NCBI RefSeq assembly: GCF_024341905.1
Contig: NZ_BQXY01000007.1
Span: 62,001 to 126,000, forward strand
Source: Clostridium folliculivorans
GTDB lineage: Bacteria > Bacillota > Clostridia > Clostridiales > Clostridiaceae
Length of the DNA stretch: 64,000 nt
Reading direction: 5' to 3'
How positions within the stretch are numbered: the first letter of the stretch is position 1; every line of letters starts with the position of its first letter. This document shows positions 9,901 to 19,258 of this stretch, one piece after another. The position numbers and the translations under genes were made by a program. A model generated the notes under the pieces. It had not been told where the DNA came from and did not search any database. It was given only the letters and a program-made list of their open reading frames with translations.

Positions 9901-10638
9901 TAAGGTAGCAGTTCCTCCTGCTGGTATTGATGAACTAAAACTATCACACCAGTTAACTTGGGTTCCATCTACAAGCAAGCTAAGTCCATGCTTAACTCCA
10001 GATGGTGTTGCTGCAGTTCCCTGATTTTTGATTACTGCACTAAAAGTAACTTCATTATTTGTTGCAGGGCTTGCAGGATTCCAAGTTATATCTGTAACAA
10101 CTAAATCAGGATTACCTGTTGTTGTTTCAGGACCATAAACTTCAAATTCAGCTACTTGTCCTCCAGTAGCACCACTATTAGCAGTAATATTTAATCTAAC
10201 ATATCTCTGGCTTGTACTAGAGAAATTTATTGTTACAGAATTACCTGTTGCAGGGTCAAAGGTATAAGTAGTTGATGCAACTAGAGTATTATAAGTTGAA
10301 TTGTCTGAGCTTCCTAGAACTGATAGAGTTTGAGTTCTCTTTGCCCAAGCACTGTCAGGATTCAGTTTTAATACAACCTTGTTTACAGACTGAACTGCTC
10401 CAAGGTCAACTGTTAAAGTACTTGGATATGAAGCCCCCTCCCAATAAGTATTTACATTTCCGTCATTAGCATTGGTAGCTACATAGGTTTGAGTATAATT
10501 GTTCGCAACCATGGATTTGCCAATTGCTAAGTTCGCTGCATCTGCAGCATAAGATGTCTTTGAAAGTACTAAACTTTGCGCAAACACTACAGTGGTTGCC
10601 AAAAAGATAGTCGCTAACTTTTTAAAGACTCTTCTCAT
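6958..10638 (-). CDS. Secreted multidomain GH87-type alpha-1,3-glucanase (mutanase)
   Basis: 1226-aa secreted enzyme. Signal peptide about 1-31. Domains in order: discoidin/F5-8C (about 35-170), CARDB adhesion domain (about 175-293), CBM6/35-like (about 303-430), CARDB (about 436-546), CARDB (about 550-658), a second carbohydrate-binding beta-sandwich (about 664-835), and a C-terminal right-handed beta-helix (about 840-1226). The last domain begins with the pectate-lyase-like sequence VTDYGATPNDSTDD. D1000 (ADGINF) and D1023-D1024 (NNGDDGLAMW) have the spacing 0/+23/+24 that I recall for the three catalytic aspartates of GH87 alpha-1,3-glucanases. That match, with the discoidin and CBM modules, is the basis of the call. 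Start: ATG after GGAGGTAAAAAA. Other polysaccharide-cleaving beta-helix families remain possible. It is a single-gene unit. Confidence 0.82.
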   Translation of the reverse strand: MRRVFKKLATIFLATTVVFAQSLVLSKTSYAADAANLAIGKSMVANNYTQTYVATNANDGNVNTYWEGASYPSTLTVDLGAVQSVNKVVLKLNPDSAWAKRTQTLSVLGSSDNSTYNTLVASTTYTFDPATGNSVTINFSSTSQRYVRLNITANSGATGGQVAEFEVYGPETTTGNPDLVVTDITWNPASPATNNEVTFSAVIKNQGTAATPSGVKHGLSLLVDGTQVNWCDSFSSSIPAGGTATLTANGGPSGKSTWTATSGTHTVRAFIDDVSLIAESNESNNTLDKSITVSSTTPPPSGNKYEGETAVLSGGAKINSDHTGYSGSGFVDGIQTSGSSQALFTVNTATAGYYDVDLRYANAYNGNPMTLSVYVNGSKVRQTSLPALADWNTWGDKIETLSLNAGNNTVAYKYDSTDTGNVNIDYITVNTSTAAKADLVVTGLTFAPTNPTAGQTVAFTANVKNQGAAATTAGVNNVVGFNIGSTKVTGSTTSSIPVGGTATVTGTWTSVAGTFTPTANVDDTNVIIESDETNNSYTSATQLVVTAPTKPDLVVTNVSWSPTNPQAGNTVTLTATVKNQGAATTAGVTNVVGFNIGSTKVTGSTTASIATGATATVTASYTAVAGTYAVSANADDTNAFAEIYETNNSYTSGTQMVVTTPPAPGSRGATVPYTRYESEDGTLGGGAVLRTAPTFDYSLTASEASNQKYVALPTNGSYVEWTVNQGGAGVDMRFTMPDTADGMGLNGSLDCYVNGTKVSTISLTSYYSWQYFTSDQPADAPNGGQAAFRFDETHFKLPTALKAGDKIRIQKTNGDSIEYGVDFLEIEPVPVAISKPANALSVTDYGATPNDSTDDLTAFNSCVSAAASSGKTVYIPEGKFNLGGMWTINANNITITGAGMWYTNIQFTSPNSASGGISLRVTGTIDFSNVYMNSMLRTRYNQNAIYKAFMDNFGTNSRIHDFWEEHFECGFWVADYAHTPAIPADGLIISNGRVRNNLADGINFCQGTKNSTVQNCSVRNNGDDGLAMWPDSTMNAPMEVNNTFSYNTIENNWRAAAIAIFGGSGHKATNNYIKDCFMGSGIRLNTVFPGYHFENNTGITFSDTTIINSGTSKDCYNGERGAIDLEASNTGIKNITFSNIDIINAQRDAIQFGYSGGFSNINFNNITIDGTGKDNITTSRFSQPHLGEAIYTYTNNGAATFTNLTMRNIEATDPYLVQNGFVLTVK

Positions 10639-10801
10639 TTTTTTACCTCCATTTTAAATTTTTAATCTTAATAATTAAACTTATAATTATATGAACTTCG
10701 CTCAATTAACTATAAATTTAAAAATTAGCATTTTAATATTTGTTTGAATTCATGAAATTTAATCCAAGCCTCTTAATTTATCAGATTGAACAGGTATATC
10801 C

Positions 10802-10902
10802 ATAGATGTACCACCTCGAACCGAAATCTATTTTTAAAACTCTCACGGGTTCTGGTGAGAGAATTTAAAAACAATAAATTTTATTAGGAAGTGGTACATC
10901 AA
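10802..10902. repeat. Palindromic element A, copy 2
   Basis: Arms GATGTACCACCTCG and GAAGTGGTACATC; inner stem CTCTCAC / GTGAGAG. Compared with copy 1 the middle is inverted, so the loop reads GGGTTCTG. The rest of 10639-11431 is AT-rich promoter DNA for the divergent GH87 and GH1 genes, with nothing else recognised apart from the motif at 11333. Confidence 0.88.
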
Positions 10903-11272
10903 TATAAAGCTGCGAACATATATGATTTGTCATTTAATATAGAGAGCGTTAGAGGTATTGTAGAATTGTAACTTTTATATTTAAAATATAATTAGATATA
11001 AGCTATGATTATTGAATAAATGTATTAAATTCTCGTAAACGATTTAATAACATAACTATACTATTTTATATATTCTAAAGAAAGTAGACTATTATGCTAA
11101 TTGGTTTGCAATACTACACACTTTTTCAAACTATATGAAACCATTTGTTTTTTTATTAGACTTATCATATCAGTTACCATATAATTACGATTCAATTATC
11201 AGACTTTTTTAACAATATATAGATAAACATGTTAAACTACAATTAAGAGTTTTATGATCTATTTATAATTGA

Positions 11273-12961
<1,689 letters not shown>

Positions 12962-13054
12962 AAATGCATTTAGAATTAACCTATATATTCAAGAGAAAAC
13001 TTAATTAGCCTTCTATTAATAGTATTCAAAACAAACTCTTTTTTACACCTAGCT

Positions 13055-13113
13055 AAATATGCACATTGAGTCAAAATATATGATATTCATATACTGATTC
13101 AATGTGCATATTT
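13055..13113. terminator. Terminator after GH1
   Basis: 15-bp inverted repeat AAATATGCACATTGA / TCAATGTGCATATTT, about 95 bp after the GH1 stop. The long perfect stem suggests a rho-independent or strong mRNA 3'-end hairpin; the T run is short. Confidence 0.65.
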
Positions 13114-13728
13114 GTTATGATTTTTTACTGTGTACATATAAACATCTAATCAAATTAACTTTAACAAATAAAAATCCTGTTTATTTACAACTTTTTTAAA
13201 GAAGTATATTCCATTATATCCATAATAATGGTACAATGTTTATAGATAGTTAACTAAACAGTCACACTTTTGAGATTTTACTATATCAATATTATACTAA
13301 ACCAACTATATATAGTAAAACTTCATACACACTAACTTCCGTATCATTATGATACCTTTCTAGATATTTCAATCATAAATCCTATTTTCATTCTTTAATA
13401 AAATACAGACTAATTTTATAAAAGTCATTAAGTTTCTACTTTCTCTAATAAAATAGAAATCTTCTACTATTTAATCACGGCATTAATTAAAACAGTGTAT
13501 TCATTCAAGGCATGTAATCTTAAAGGAATAGAGGTGATGTAAAAATTAATTTTTGCAACATGCCATTATAGGGTTCCAGCTCAATTATTAATTTATTCAT
13601 GTCAGAAAATCATCAAATAGCAGGATTTTCAAACAAGTATAAATTAAATTTCCGTAGAGTGACCCTATTGAATGCACCATGAAATATAAAAATTTACAAA
13701 ATTAATGTAACTATATAAACAACATCCC

Positions 13729-13746
13729 TTAGAAAACGTTTTCTAA
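13729..13746 (+). promoter_or_regulatory. Perfect LacI-family-type operator before the GH64 gene
   Basis: TTAGAAAACGTTTTCTAA is an 18-bp perfect palindrome with a central CG, the hallmark of LacI/GalR-family operators and cre sites. It lies 26 nt upstream of the GH64 ATG, where a bound protein would block transcription. It fits cre less well than a dedicated regulator site because the outer TG/CA are missing. No LacI-type gene is in the window. The rest of 12962-13771 is AT-rich, apart from an imperfect long inverted pair at about 13557-13682. Confidence 0.6.
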
Positions 13747-13771
13747 AATATTAAAATTTGGAGGTATATTT

Positions 13772-15538
13772 ATGTTTAAAAAACTCTTAATAGCATTCTC
13801 TATGTTAGCTATGCTTATTTGTCCACTATCTACCGTTAAGGTTTTAGCAGCTGACTTTACCAACGGAGTAGATGTGTCTGGAAGTACAGCAACCATATGG
13901 CTTAAATCTTCTGTAAATACTACTTGGGCAGATGTCCACTATACAGTAAATTCAGGAGCTCAACAAAATTTAAGAACAACCTACAACAGTTCTTCAGGCA
14001 GATATGAACAAAATGTTACTATAGCCCCTGGTGATGTCATTAAATACTCATTTACATACAATAATGGCACACCTGCATATGATACTGCATGGTTTAGTTA
14101 TACTGTTGGTTCTACCAATCCTACACCTACTACTGCAGCTGTGTTTTATCAAGATATTAATTATGGCGGAGCTTCTGTCTCTTTACAACCAGGTAATTAT
14201 ACCCTAGCACAAATGAACGCAGCAGGAATTCCAGATAACTGGATGTCATCGCTTAAAGTACCTAGTGGTTGGACAGTTGAAGCTTATGATAACGACAATT
14301 TTACAGGAACTAAATGGACTTATACTGCAAGTTCTACTTGGGTTGGTACTGATGTTAATGATAAGATGACTTCAGTTAAAATTTACATCGGTTCACCTAC
14401 TAACCCTACAACACCACCACTTAAATCTGGCTTTGTTACTTTACAAGTAAACAATCAAACAAATGGTAAATATTCAAATGATCAAGTTTACTGGGCTATA
14501 GTAGGACAAGATCCTATAACTAAAAAGTTCGTCCATGTAGACTCAGCTGGAAATCTTATTCCTATGCAACTTTCAGATAACGATGCTGCTGGTCACCTAA
14601 CTAAAACAACTCCTGATGGTACTTTCAATTATACAAATTACTTCTATAAAGCTAGTCAACAAAGTTATGCTTATATTCCAAGAATAATAGGTGCAAGAAT
14701 GTATATAAGCTACGGAGAGCCTCTATATATAAAAATAAATCAAGCAGCAGATGGCTTAATAGGTTATGCTGGACCAAATCTCGCAAACACTTCAGATCCT
14801 AATACTGGTATCATGTTTGAATGGGCTGAGTTTGCATGGACTGACTCTGGATTATGGATAAATACAACAAGAGTAGACCAATTCTGCTTCCCATATAATA
14901 TACAATTAGTAGGAAACAGCGGATATAACAGAACAGGTGGAGATATAGGTACACGTGCTGATTTAATGACTGCTTTCCAAAATTCTGTACCTACTGAATT
15001 CAAATCATTAGTTAAGTCAGATAGAATTTATGCACCAGCATCTGGACTTGGTACCTTTACTGCAGATAGAGCTAATGCTCATTACTTCGATAACTATATA
15101 AATGATGTTTACAGCTATTATACAAGTCATGAATTAACCTTTACATGTGATCGTGGAACTTATAGCGGTCACGTAGTAGGCACCGACTTTGTCTTCAAAA
15201 AAGATAATGGAGCATATAATCTTTATATACACGGAAAACCAACTACACAAGAAGTTTTATTAGGCAATGGCATATTTGATGGTGGAAATGATGATGAAAA
15301 AGCTATCAAAGCTCAAGTTTGCGCAGCCTTCAATAGACATGTAATGCTTGATCCTGCACATTGGAATAACTCAAGCTACTTCTATCAAGCTGCACCTGCA
15401 AACTACTTTGCGAAATTCTGGCATGAGCATGCTTATGAAAACAGAGCATATGGATTCTGCTATGATGACGTTTTTGACTTCAGTAGCACATTACAAGCTC
15501 CAGATCCTAAGTATGCAATAATCAACGTGGGCTGGTAA
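13772..15538 (+). CDS. Secreted GH64 beta-1,3-glucanase with CBM56-like and crystallin-like domains
   Basis: 588-aa secreted enzyme. Signal peptide 1-26 (cleavage near VLA/AD). Residues about 28-113 resemble CBM56 beta-1,3-glucan-binding modules. Residues 122-206 form a beta/gamma-crystallin-like Greek-key domain (VFYQDINYGG, then VEAYDNDNFTGTKWTY). A Pro/Thr linker leads to the GH64 catalytic domain (about 218-588), a thaumatin-like fold that releases laminaripentaose in characterised members. Start: ATG after GGAGG. The perfect CG-centred palindrome sits just upstream. The last 52 codons reappear as a decayed copy at 18100-18257. A hairpin separates it from the convergent kinase gene. Likely role: extracellular attack on linear beta-1,3-glucan. 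Confidence 0.9.
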   Translation: MFKKLLIAFSMLAMLICPLSTVKVLAADFTNGVDVSGSTATIWLKSSVNTTWADVHYTVNSGAQQNLRTTYNSSSGRYEQNVTIAPGDVIKYSFTYNNGTPAYDTAWFSYTVGSTNPTPTTAAVFYQDINYGGASVSLQPGNYTLAQMNAAGIPDNWMSSLKVPSGWTVEAYDNDNFTGTKWTYTASSTWVGTDVNDKMTSVKIYIGSPTNPTTPPLKSGFVTLQVNNQTNGKYSNDQVYWAIVGQDPITKKFVHVDSAGNLIPMQLSDNDAAGHLTKTTPDGTFNYTNYFYKASQQSYAYIPRIIGARMYISYGEPLYIKINQAADGLIGYAGPNLANTSDPNTGIMFEWAEFAWTDSGLWINTTRVDQFCFPYNIQLVGNSGYNRTGGDIGTRADLMTAFQNSVPTEFKSLVKSDRIYAPASGLGTFTADRANAHYFDNYINDVYSYYTSHELTFTCDRGTYSGHVVGTDFVFKKDNGAYNLYIHGKPTTQEVLLGNGIFDGGNDDEKAIKAQVCAAFNRHVMLDPAHWNNSSYFYQAAPANYFAKFWHEHAYENRAYGFCYDDVFDFSSTLQAPDPKYAIINVGW

Positions 15539-15540
15539 TG

Positions 15541-15612
15541 AAAAACTTCTGAAAACATTGAAATATCAAAGTTCAATAGACATAAAAACTTTATAATTTC
15601 TATACAGTAAAT
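15541..15612. repeat. Element C, tail fragment (copy 2)
   Basis: AAAAACTTCTGAAAACATTG then GAAATATC and TATACAGTAAA match the tail of copy 5 at 40710-40785. The hairpin half is absent. It abuts the GH64 stop codon. Confidence 0.7.
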
Positions 15613-15615
15613 AAA

Positions 15616-15656
15616 GGATATCGCATTAGTATTTTTTAACTGCTAATGCGATATCC
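15616..15656. terminator. Bidirectional terminator between GH64 and the convergent kinase
   Basis: 14-bp stem GGATATCGCATTAG / CTAATGCGATATCC. T-rich flanks exist on the plus side (TCTTTTATT), and it lies between two convergent stop codons. Confidence 0.85.
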
Positions 15657-15681
15657 TCTTTTATTATATTGATTATTATTT

Positions 15682-16827
15682 TTAAAATATTATTGTAAAA
15701 GTTGATCCCTCCCCTAATTCGCTATTAACAGAGACTTTCCATCCATGTTTTTCAACAATTGTTTTTACAATCGATAGGCCAAGTCCTGCTCCTCCAGTTT
15801 TACGAGAACGGGATTTGCTAACCCGATAAAAAGGTTCAAAAATGTGCTGCAACTCATAAGCAGGGATTCCATTACCTGTATCTTTTATTGTAATCTTTCC
15901 TACTTCCCCTTCACGCTTTGCTTCTATGACAATCTTTCCTCCATCTTTATTATACTTTGCTGCATTTTCTATAAGATTGAAGAAAGCTCTATATACTAAA
16001 ATTTGATTTCCCTTAACAGTTTTAAGACCGCAGATGAGTTCTGTCTCAATATTCTGATTCTCTATCACCGGAATGAGCTCGCATATAATTGCTTCAAACA
16101 TACTCTTCAAATCAATAGGAACAATCTCAAGTTGATCATTCTCATCATAAAGCTTCATAAGATCATCTACTACCATTATTAATCGCTTCACATTTCTTTC
16201 GATCGTTTCAAAAGTTTCTTCATAATCTGAAGCCGCTGGATTTTTATCTAAATGAAGTACCTGAATACTAGCATTGATTGTAGAAAGAGGAGTTTTGAGT
16301 TCATGAGCAGCATTAGCAGAAAAACGTTTTTGTTTTACAAAGGACTCTTCTAACCTATCAAGCATAGCATTGAAAGAATTACTTAGCATTCCTACCTCAT
16401 CCTTTGTGTAAAGGTTTGGAATACGTTTCTGTAAATTCTCCTCACCAATTGTTGAAGCTGTTTTACTAAGTTCATGAATTGGTCTGAGTGATTTACCTGC
16501 TACAACATATACTAGAACCATTCCAAATACAGAAACACCTGCAAGTATAAGCACATTTACAATATCGAACTGTTTCTTAGCAGCTGTTAAAACTGCCACC
16601 TTTGCAGAAGGTACTGCTATAGCCACGTCACTTGGATGCAATTCAATATCTCCACTTATAGGTGCTTTCTCTACAACTCCATATGGACTCGCTAGTGTTA
16701 CATTATTTAATTGAGTATGAGCATTATAAGATGCCCCCAGTGTTAGGATTATAGAGCAGAGTAATAAGATGGCGCCTGCTAGTAGTGTAATTCTCATTCT
16801 TAAAGATATCCTACTAAAAACTTTCAT
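15682..16827 (-). CDS. Sensor histidine kinase (system 1)
   Basis: 381-aa membrane kinase. Helices at about 13-32 and 92-112 flank a roughly 60-residue extracellular loop. A HAMP domain follows (about 112-165). The phospho-acceptor is H175 in AAHELKTPLS, and the ATPase boxes are NLIENAAKYN (N), DTGNGIP (G1) and GGAGLGLSI (G2), all intact. It is translationally coupled to its response regulator: the ATG at 16827 overlaps the regulator stop by 4 nt. The operon is small secreted protein, regulator, kinase. The short sensor loop and the co-transcribed secreted protein suggest that the latter may be the ligand or an accessory, but this is inference. It converges on the GH64 gene. Confidence 0.94.
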   Translation of the reverse strand: MKVFSRISLRMRITLLAGAILLLCSIILTLGASYNAHTQLNNVTLASPYGVVEKAPISGDIELHPSDVAIAVPSAKVAVLTAAKKQFDIVNVLILAGVSVFGMVLVYVVAGKSLRPIHELSKTASTIGEENLQKRIPNLYTKDEVGMLSNSFNAMLDRLEESFVKQKRFSANAAHELKTPLSTINASIQVLHLDKNPAASDYEETFETIERNVKRLIMVVDDLMKLYDENDQLEIVPIDLKSMFEAIICELIPVIENQNIETELICGLKTVKGNQILVYRAFFNLIENAAKYNKDGGKIVIEAKREGEVGKITIKDTGNGIPAYELQHIFEPFYRVSKSRSRKTGGAGLGLSIVKTIVEKHGWKVSVNSELGEGSTFTIIF

Positions 16828-17504
16828 TCCTCTCCCTCCGTAATCTTGTATCCTATACCACGAATATTTCTAATAAGATTCTGATTACAATTTACATCTA
16901 CCAGTTTCTTTTTTATTGAATGGATATGATACTTCAATGTGTCAGGATATAAATCTGCCTCACTGTCCCACACATGATCAATAAGTTGTTTTGTACTAAT
17001 CACCTGTCCTTTCTTTAACATCATATATTCTAGTATGGAGTATTCCTTTTTGGTCAAATTTAGTTTAATCGATTGGAATGAAACCACCTTTGTGGACATA
17101 TTTAAATATACTCCTCCACAATAAAGTTCATTTTCCTGCTGGATATATGCCATACGAGATAAATTTCGTATTCTCGCCTCTAATTCCAAGAAATCAAAAG
17201 GTTTTGTCAAATAATCATTAGCTCCCATATCTAGACCTTTTACTTTATCATCAATTGCACTTCTTGCAGAAAGAATTAATATTTTAGCCTTTTTATCCTT
17301 TTGCCTTATCCTCTTTAATACTTCTAATCCTTCAATTTTCGGTATATTTAAATCAAGTACTATCACATCATATTCATTTATTTCATAGTAATCCAGTGCT
17401 TCTTCTCCATCATAAGCTGAATCAACAGCATATCCACACTTTAATAGTCCTCTTGCGACAATTTTGGATAACTCTTCTTCATCTTCTATAAGTAATATTT
17501 TCAT
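16824..17504 (-). CDS. OmpR-family response regulator (system 1)
   Basis: 226-aa regulator with a receiver domain (acidic pocket E7-D8, phospho-acceptor D51 in VLDLNIP, Lys in TKPFD) and a C-terminal winged-helix DNA-binding domain ending RNIRGIGYKI. The 3' end overlaps the kinase start by 4 nt. About 65 bp separate it from the upstream small secreted-protein gene on the same strand. It is only distantly similar to the second regulator in this window (21167-21847), so the two systems are not recent duplicates. Its targets are unknown; the neighbouring secreted-protein gene is the obvious candidate for autoregulation. Confidence 0.94.
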   Translation of the reverse strand: MKILLIEDEEELSKIVARGLLKCGYAVDSAYDGEEALDYYEINEYDVIVLDLNIPKIEGLEVLKRIRQKDKKAKILILSARSAIDDKVKGLDMGANDYLTKPFDFLELEARIRNLSRMAYIQQENELYCGGVYLNMSTKVVSFQSIKLNLTKKEYSILEYMMLKKGQVISTKQLIDHVWDSEADLYPDTLKYHIHSIKKKLVDVNCNQNLIRNIRGIGYKITEGEE

Positions 17505-17570
17505 TTGCTTCCTTTCTTAACACATAAGGTGAACAGCCTATGACCATTCACCCTATTTATATATTTTATA

Positions 17571-17924
17571 TTATTTTGCAGCTGTAGTGTTGTTCCCAGA
17601 GAATTTAGCAATTTCCTCTGGTGTTAACTGTCTAACAACTGTAGCTGTACCTTTTTCAACATGTGTCAAATCTAAATTTCCTGGAACAGCGGTTAAGGAT
17701 ACATTTGCTTCTGTTTTAGCATTCTCTCCTCCACTGATATTAATGGTAGCACCATCAACAACCTTATAAGTACCTAGTTTAGCATCTATTTTAGAAATAT
17801 CCACATGTGCTGCCGGAGTAAGAGTTACACCATTAGAAGCTGCAAACGCTGTAACACCTCCTAGAGACATTACTGTTGCAGCAGTTAACCCTATAATAAT
17901 CTTTTTTTGCTTTGTAAATAACAT
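17571..17924 (-). CDS. Small secreted protein linked to two-component system 1
   Basis: 117-aa protein of no family that I recognise. It starts with a clear signal peptide (KKIIIGLTAATVMSLGGVTA, cleavage near AFA/AS). The mature part of about 88 residues has no cysteine, is rich in Thr/Ala/Val, and contains LTPEEIAKFSG near the end. Start: ATG with a GGAG-type site (AAAGGAGAAAAT) upstream. It heads the operon for the regulator and kinase, so it is probably a signal, a ligand-binding accessory or a target of the kinase. It is too large to be a simple peptide pheromone. No membrane anchor or sorting motif is visible. Confidence 0.78.
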   Translation of the reverse strand: MLFTKQKKIIIGLTAATVMSLGGVTAFAASNGVTLTPAAHVDISKIDAKLGTYKVVDGATINISGGENAKTEANVSLTAVPGNLDLTHVEKGTATVVRQLTPEEIAKFSGNNTTAAK

Positions 17925-18066
17925 AATTATTTTCTCCTTTCTATTGTGTATTTATTTTATTAAGATTGCAATCTGTAAACTTAGTATATCAACCCAATAG
18001 TTGAGAAATAGTTAGTTTTTACACTATTATCAATTTAATTTATGAATTAAGAAACCCTTAGTAACA

Positions 18067-18105
18067 CTAATCTTCAAAGCTTAGCCAAACTTCCATAATT
18101 TTATC
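18067..18105 (-). pseudogene. C-terminal remnant of a second ABC-F gene
   Basis: Read on the minus strand it encodes LDKIMEVWLSFED and stop, against LDEVMEVWLSFEG and stop at the end of the intact ABC-F gene (21940). At the DNA level about 30 of 38 positions match. Upstream coding is lost exactly where the GH64 remnant begins. Confidence 0.85.
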
Positions 18106-18257
18106 AAGCTACACCTGCAAATTACTTTGCAAAATTCTGGCATGATCATTCTTATGAAAACAGAGCATATGGCTTCTGCTACGATGATGTTTTTTACTTC
18201 AGTAGCACATTCCAATCTTCATATCCTAAATATGCAATAATTAATGTAGGCTGGTAA
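18100..18257 (+). pseudogene. 3' remnant of a second GH64 gene
   Basis: The last about 52 codons of a GH64 gene, in frame to TGG-TAA, with no internal stop. About 17 differences in 155 nt separate it from the end of the intact GH64 gene (15384-15538), roughly 89% identity. Similarity continues past the stop (TATACAGTAAA then AAAGGATAT). It lacks a start and most of the catalytic domain, so it is not functional. Together with the ABC-F remnant it fills most of the gap at 17925-18295. Confidence 0.92.
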
Positions 18258-18295
18258 TAAAAATCTTATGTTTTTTATACAGTAAACAAAGGATA

Positions 18296-19213
18296 TTAGG
18301 GGCAAAGCTCTTCTAACACTGGTAAATTTACACAAATTTCAAGCATCTTATCTTGTAAAAATGCCTCTACACTCCCATCCATCTGTTCAGCTAGGAGTTT
18401 TACAATCGCTAGTCCAAGTCCTGTACTTTTACCTCTTGCTTCATCTACACTATAAAATCGATCAAAGAGTTTTTTCACATCAATTTGTTCAGTATTCCTT
18501 ACAAGATTTTTAAAAGATATACTTACAGTTTTTTCACTTACTATTTTTACTTGTATATTACTAGCTGAATGTTGAATACAATTTTTAATCAAGTTTCGTA
18601 TAATCCTTACAATCATTTCTTTGTCCGCAAAAATAAATATTGGATGCTTTTCTTCAAACTGGACTTCCAACTTGTTTTCTTCAAAAAGATTTATAGATTC
18701 TACAAGACACTCTGACATTAGGTTCGTAACATTTATCTTCTCCATTTTAAAAATCGGTTCCGTATTCACAAGATAGCTATATTCAAAGAAGTTTTCAATT
18801 AATCTCCCTAGTTCATCTGCATGCTTTTGTGCGATTTGAAGCTTTTGAAATTGTTCTTTTGATAGAGTCCCTCTACCTATAAGCTGTTGATAACCTTTAA
18901 TAGCAGTAAGTGGTGTCCTCAAATCATGTGATATATTTGCAATCATATCTTTAAAATACTTCTCTTTCCTAATCAAATCAACGCGACGAGTCTCATCTTC
19001 TTTTAGACATCTATTGATATTAGAAACCAATGTATTTAATTCTTTATTAATTAGCTCTAAGCTAATACTTTGATGTGTATCCTCTTTTAGTCGCTTGATC
19101 AACTGCTGGTTAATATTTTTTAATTGCAGTTGCAAAAATACTATATATAAAACTAATAACAGGACCACCATGCTCAATACTACAACTGCAATTATCAATA
19201 TTTTCACCACCAA
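18296..19213 (-). CDS. Intramembrane-sensing histidine kinase (system 2, BcrS/NisK-like)
   Basis: 305-aa kinase with one strongly hydrophobic N-terminal segment (about 5-30) and no extracellular domain, then a coiled coil, phospho-acceptor H96 in NISHDLRTPLTAI, and an ATPase domain with N box NLIKNCIQH and G2 STGLGLAIV. The usual DxGxG G1 box is replaced by SFKNLVRN, common in kinases of bacitracin/lantibiotic-sensing systems. Start codons are TTG (19213) or GTG (19210, 19207). No ribosome binding site is visible, because a short arm-only copy of element A occupies the 38 nt just upstream. It is last in the operon regulator, ATPase, permease, kinase. Confidence 0.88.
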   Translation of the reverse strand: MVVKILIIAVVVLSMVVLLLVLYIVFLQLQLKNINQQLIKRLKEDTHQSISLELINKELNTLVSNINRCLKEDETRRVDLIRKEKYFKDMIANISHDLRTPLTAIKGYQQLIGRGTLSKEQFQKLQIAQKHADELGRLIENFFEYSYLVNTEPIFKMEKINVTNLMSECLVESINLFEENKLEVQFEEKHPIFIFADKEMIVRIIRNLIKNCIQHSASNIQVKIVSEKTVSISFKNLVRNTEQIDVKKLFDRFYSVDEARGKSTGLGLAIVKLLAEQMDGSVEAFLQDKMLEICVNLPVLEELCP

Positions 19214-19221
19214 TTTAATCT

Positions 19222-19258
19222 ATGGATGAACCACTTCATAATTGAAGTGCTTCATCTT
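19222..19258. repeat. Palindromic element A, arm-only copy (copy 6)
   Basis: GATGAACCACTTCA, a TAAT loop, then TGAAGTGCTTCATC: both arms without the internal 65 bp. It lies between the permease stop and the kinase start and would fold into a hairpin in the operon mRNA. Confidence 0.82.
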
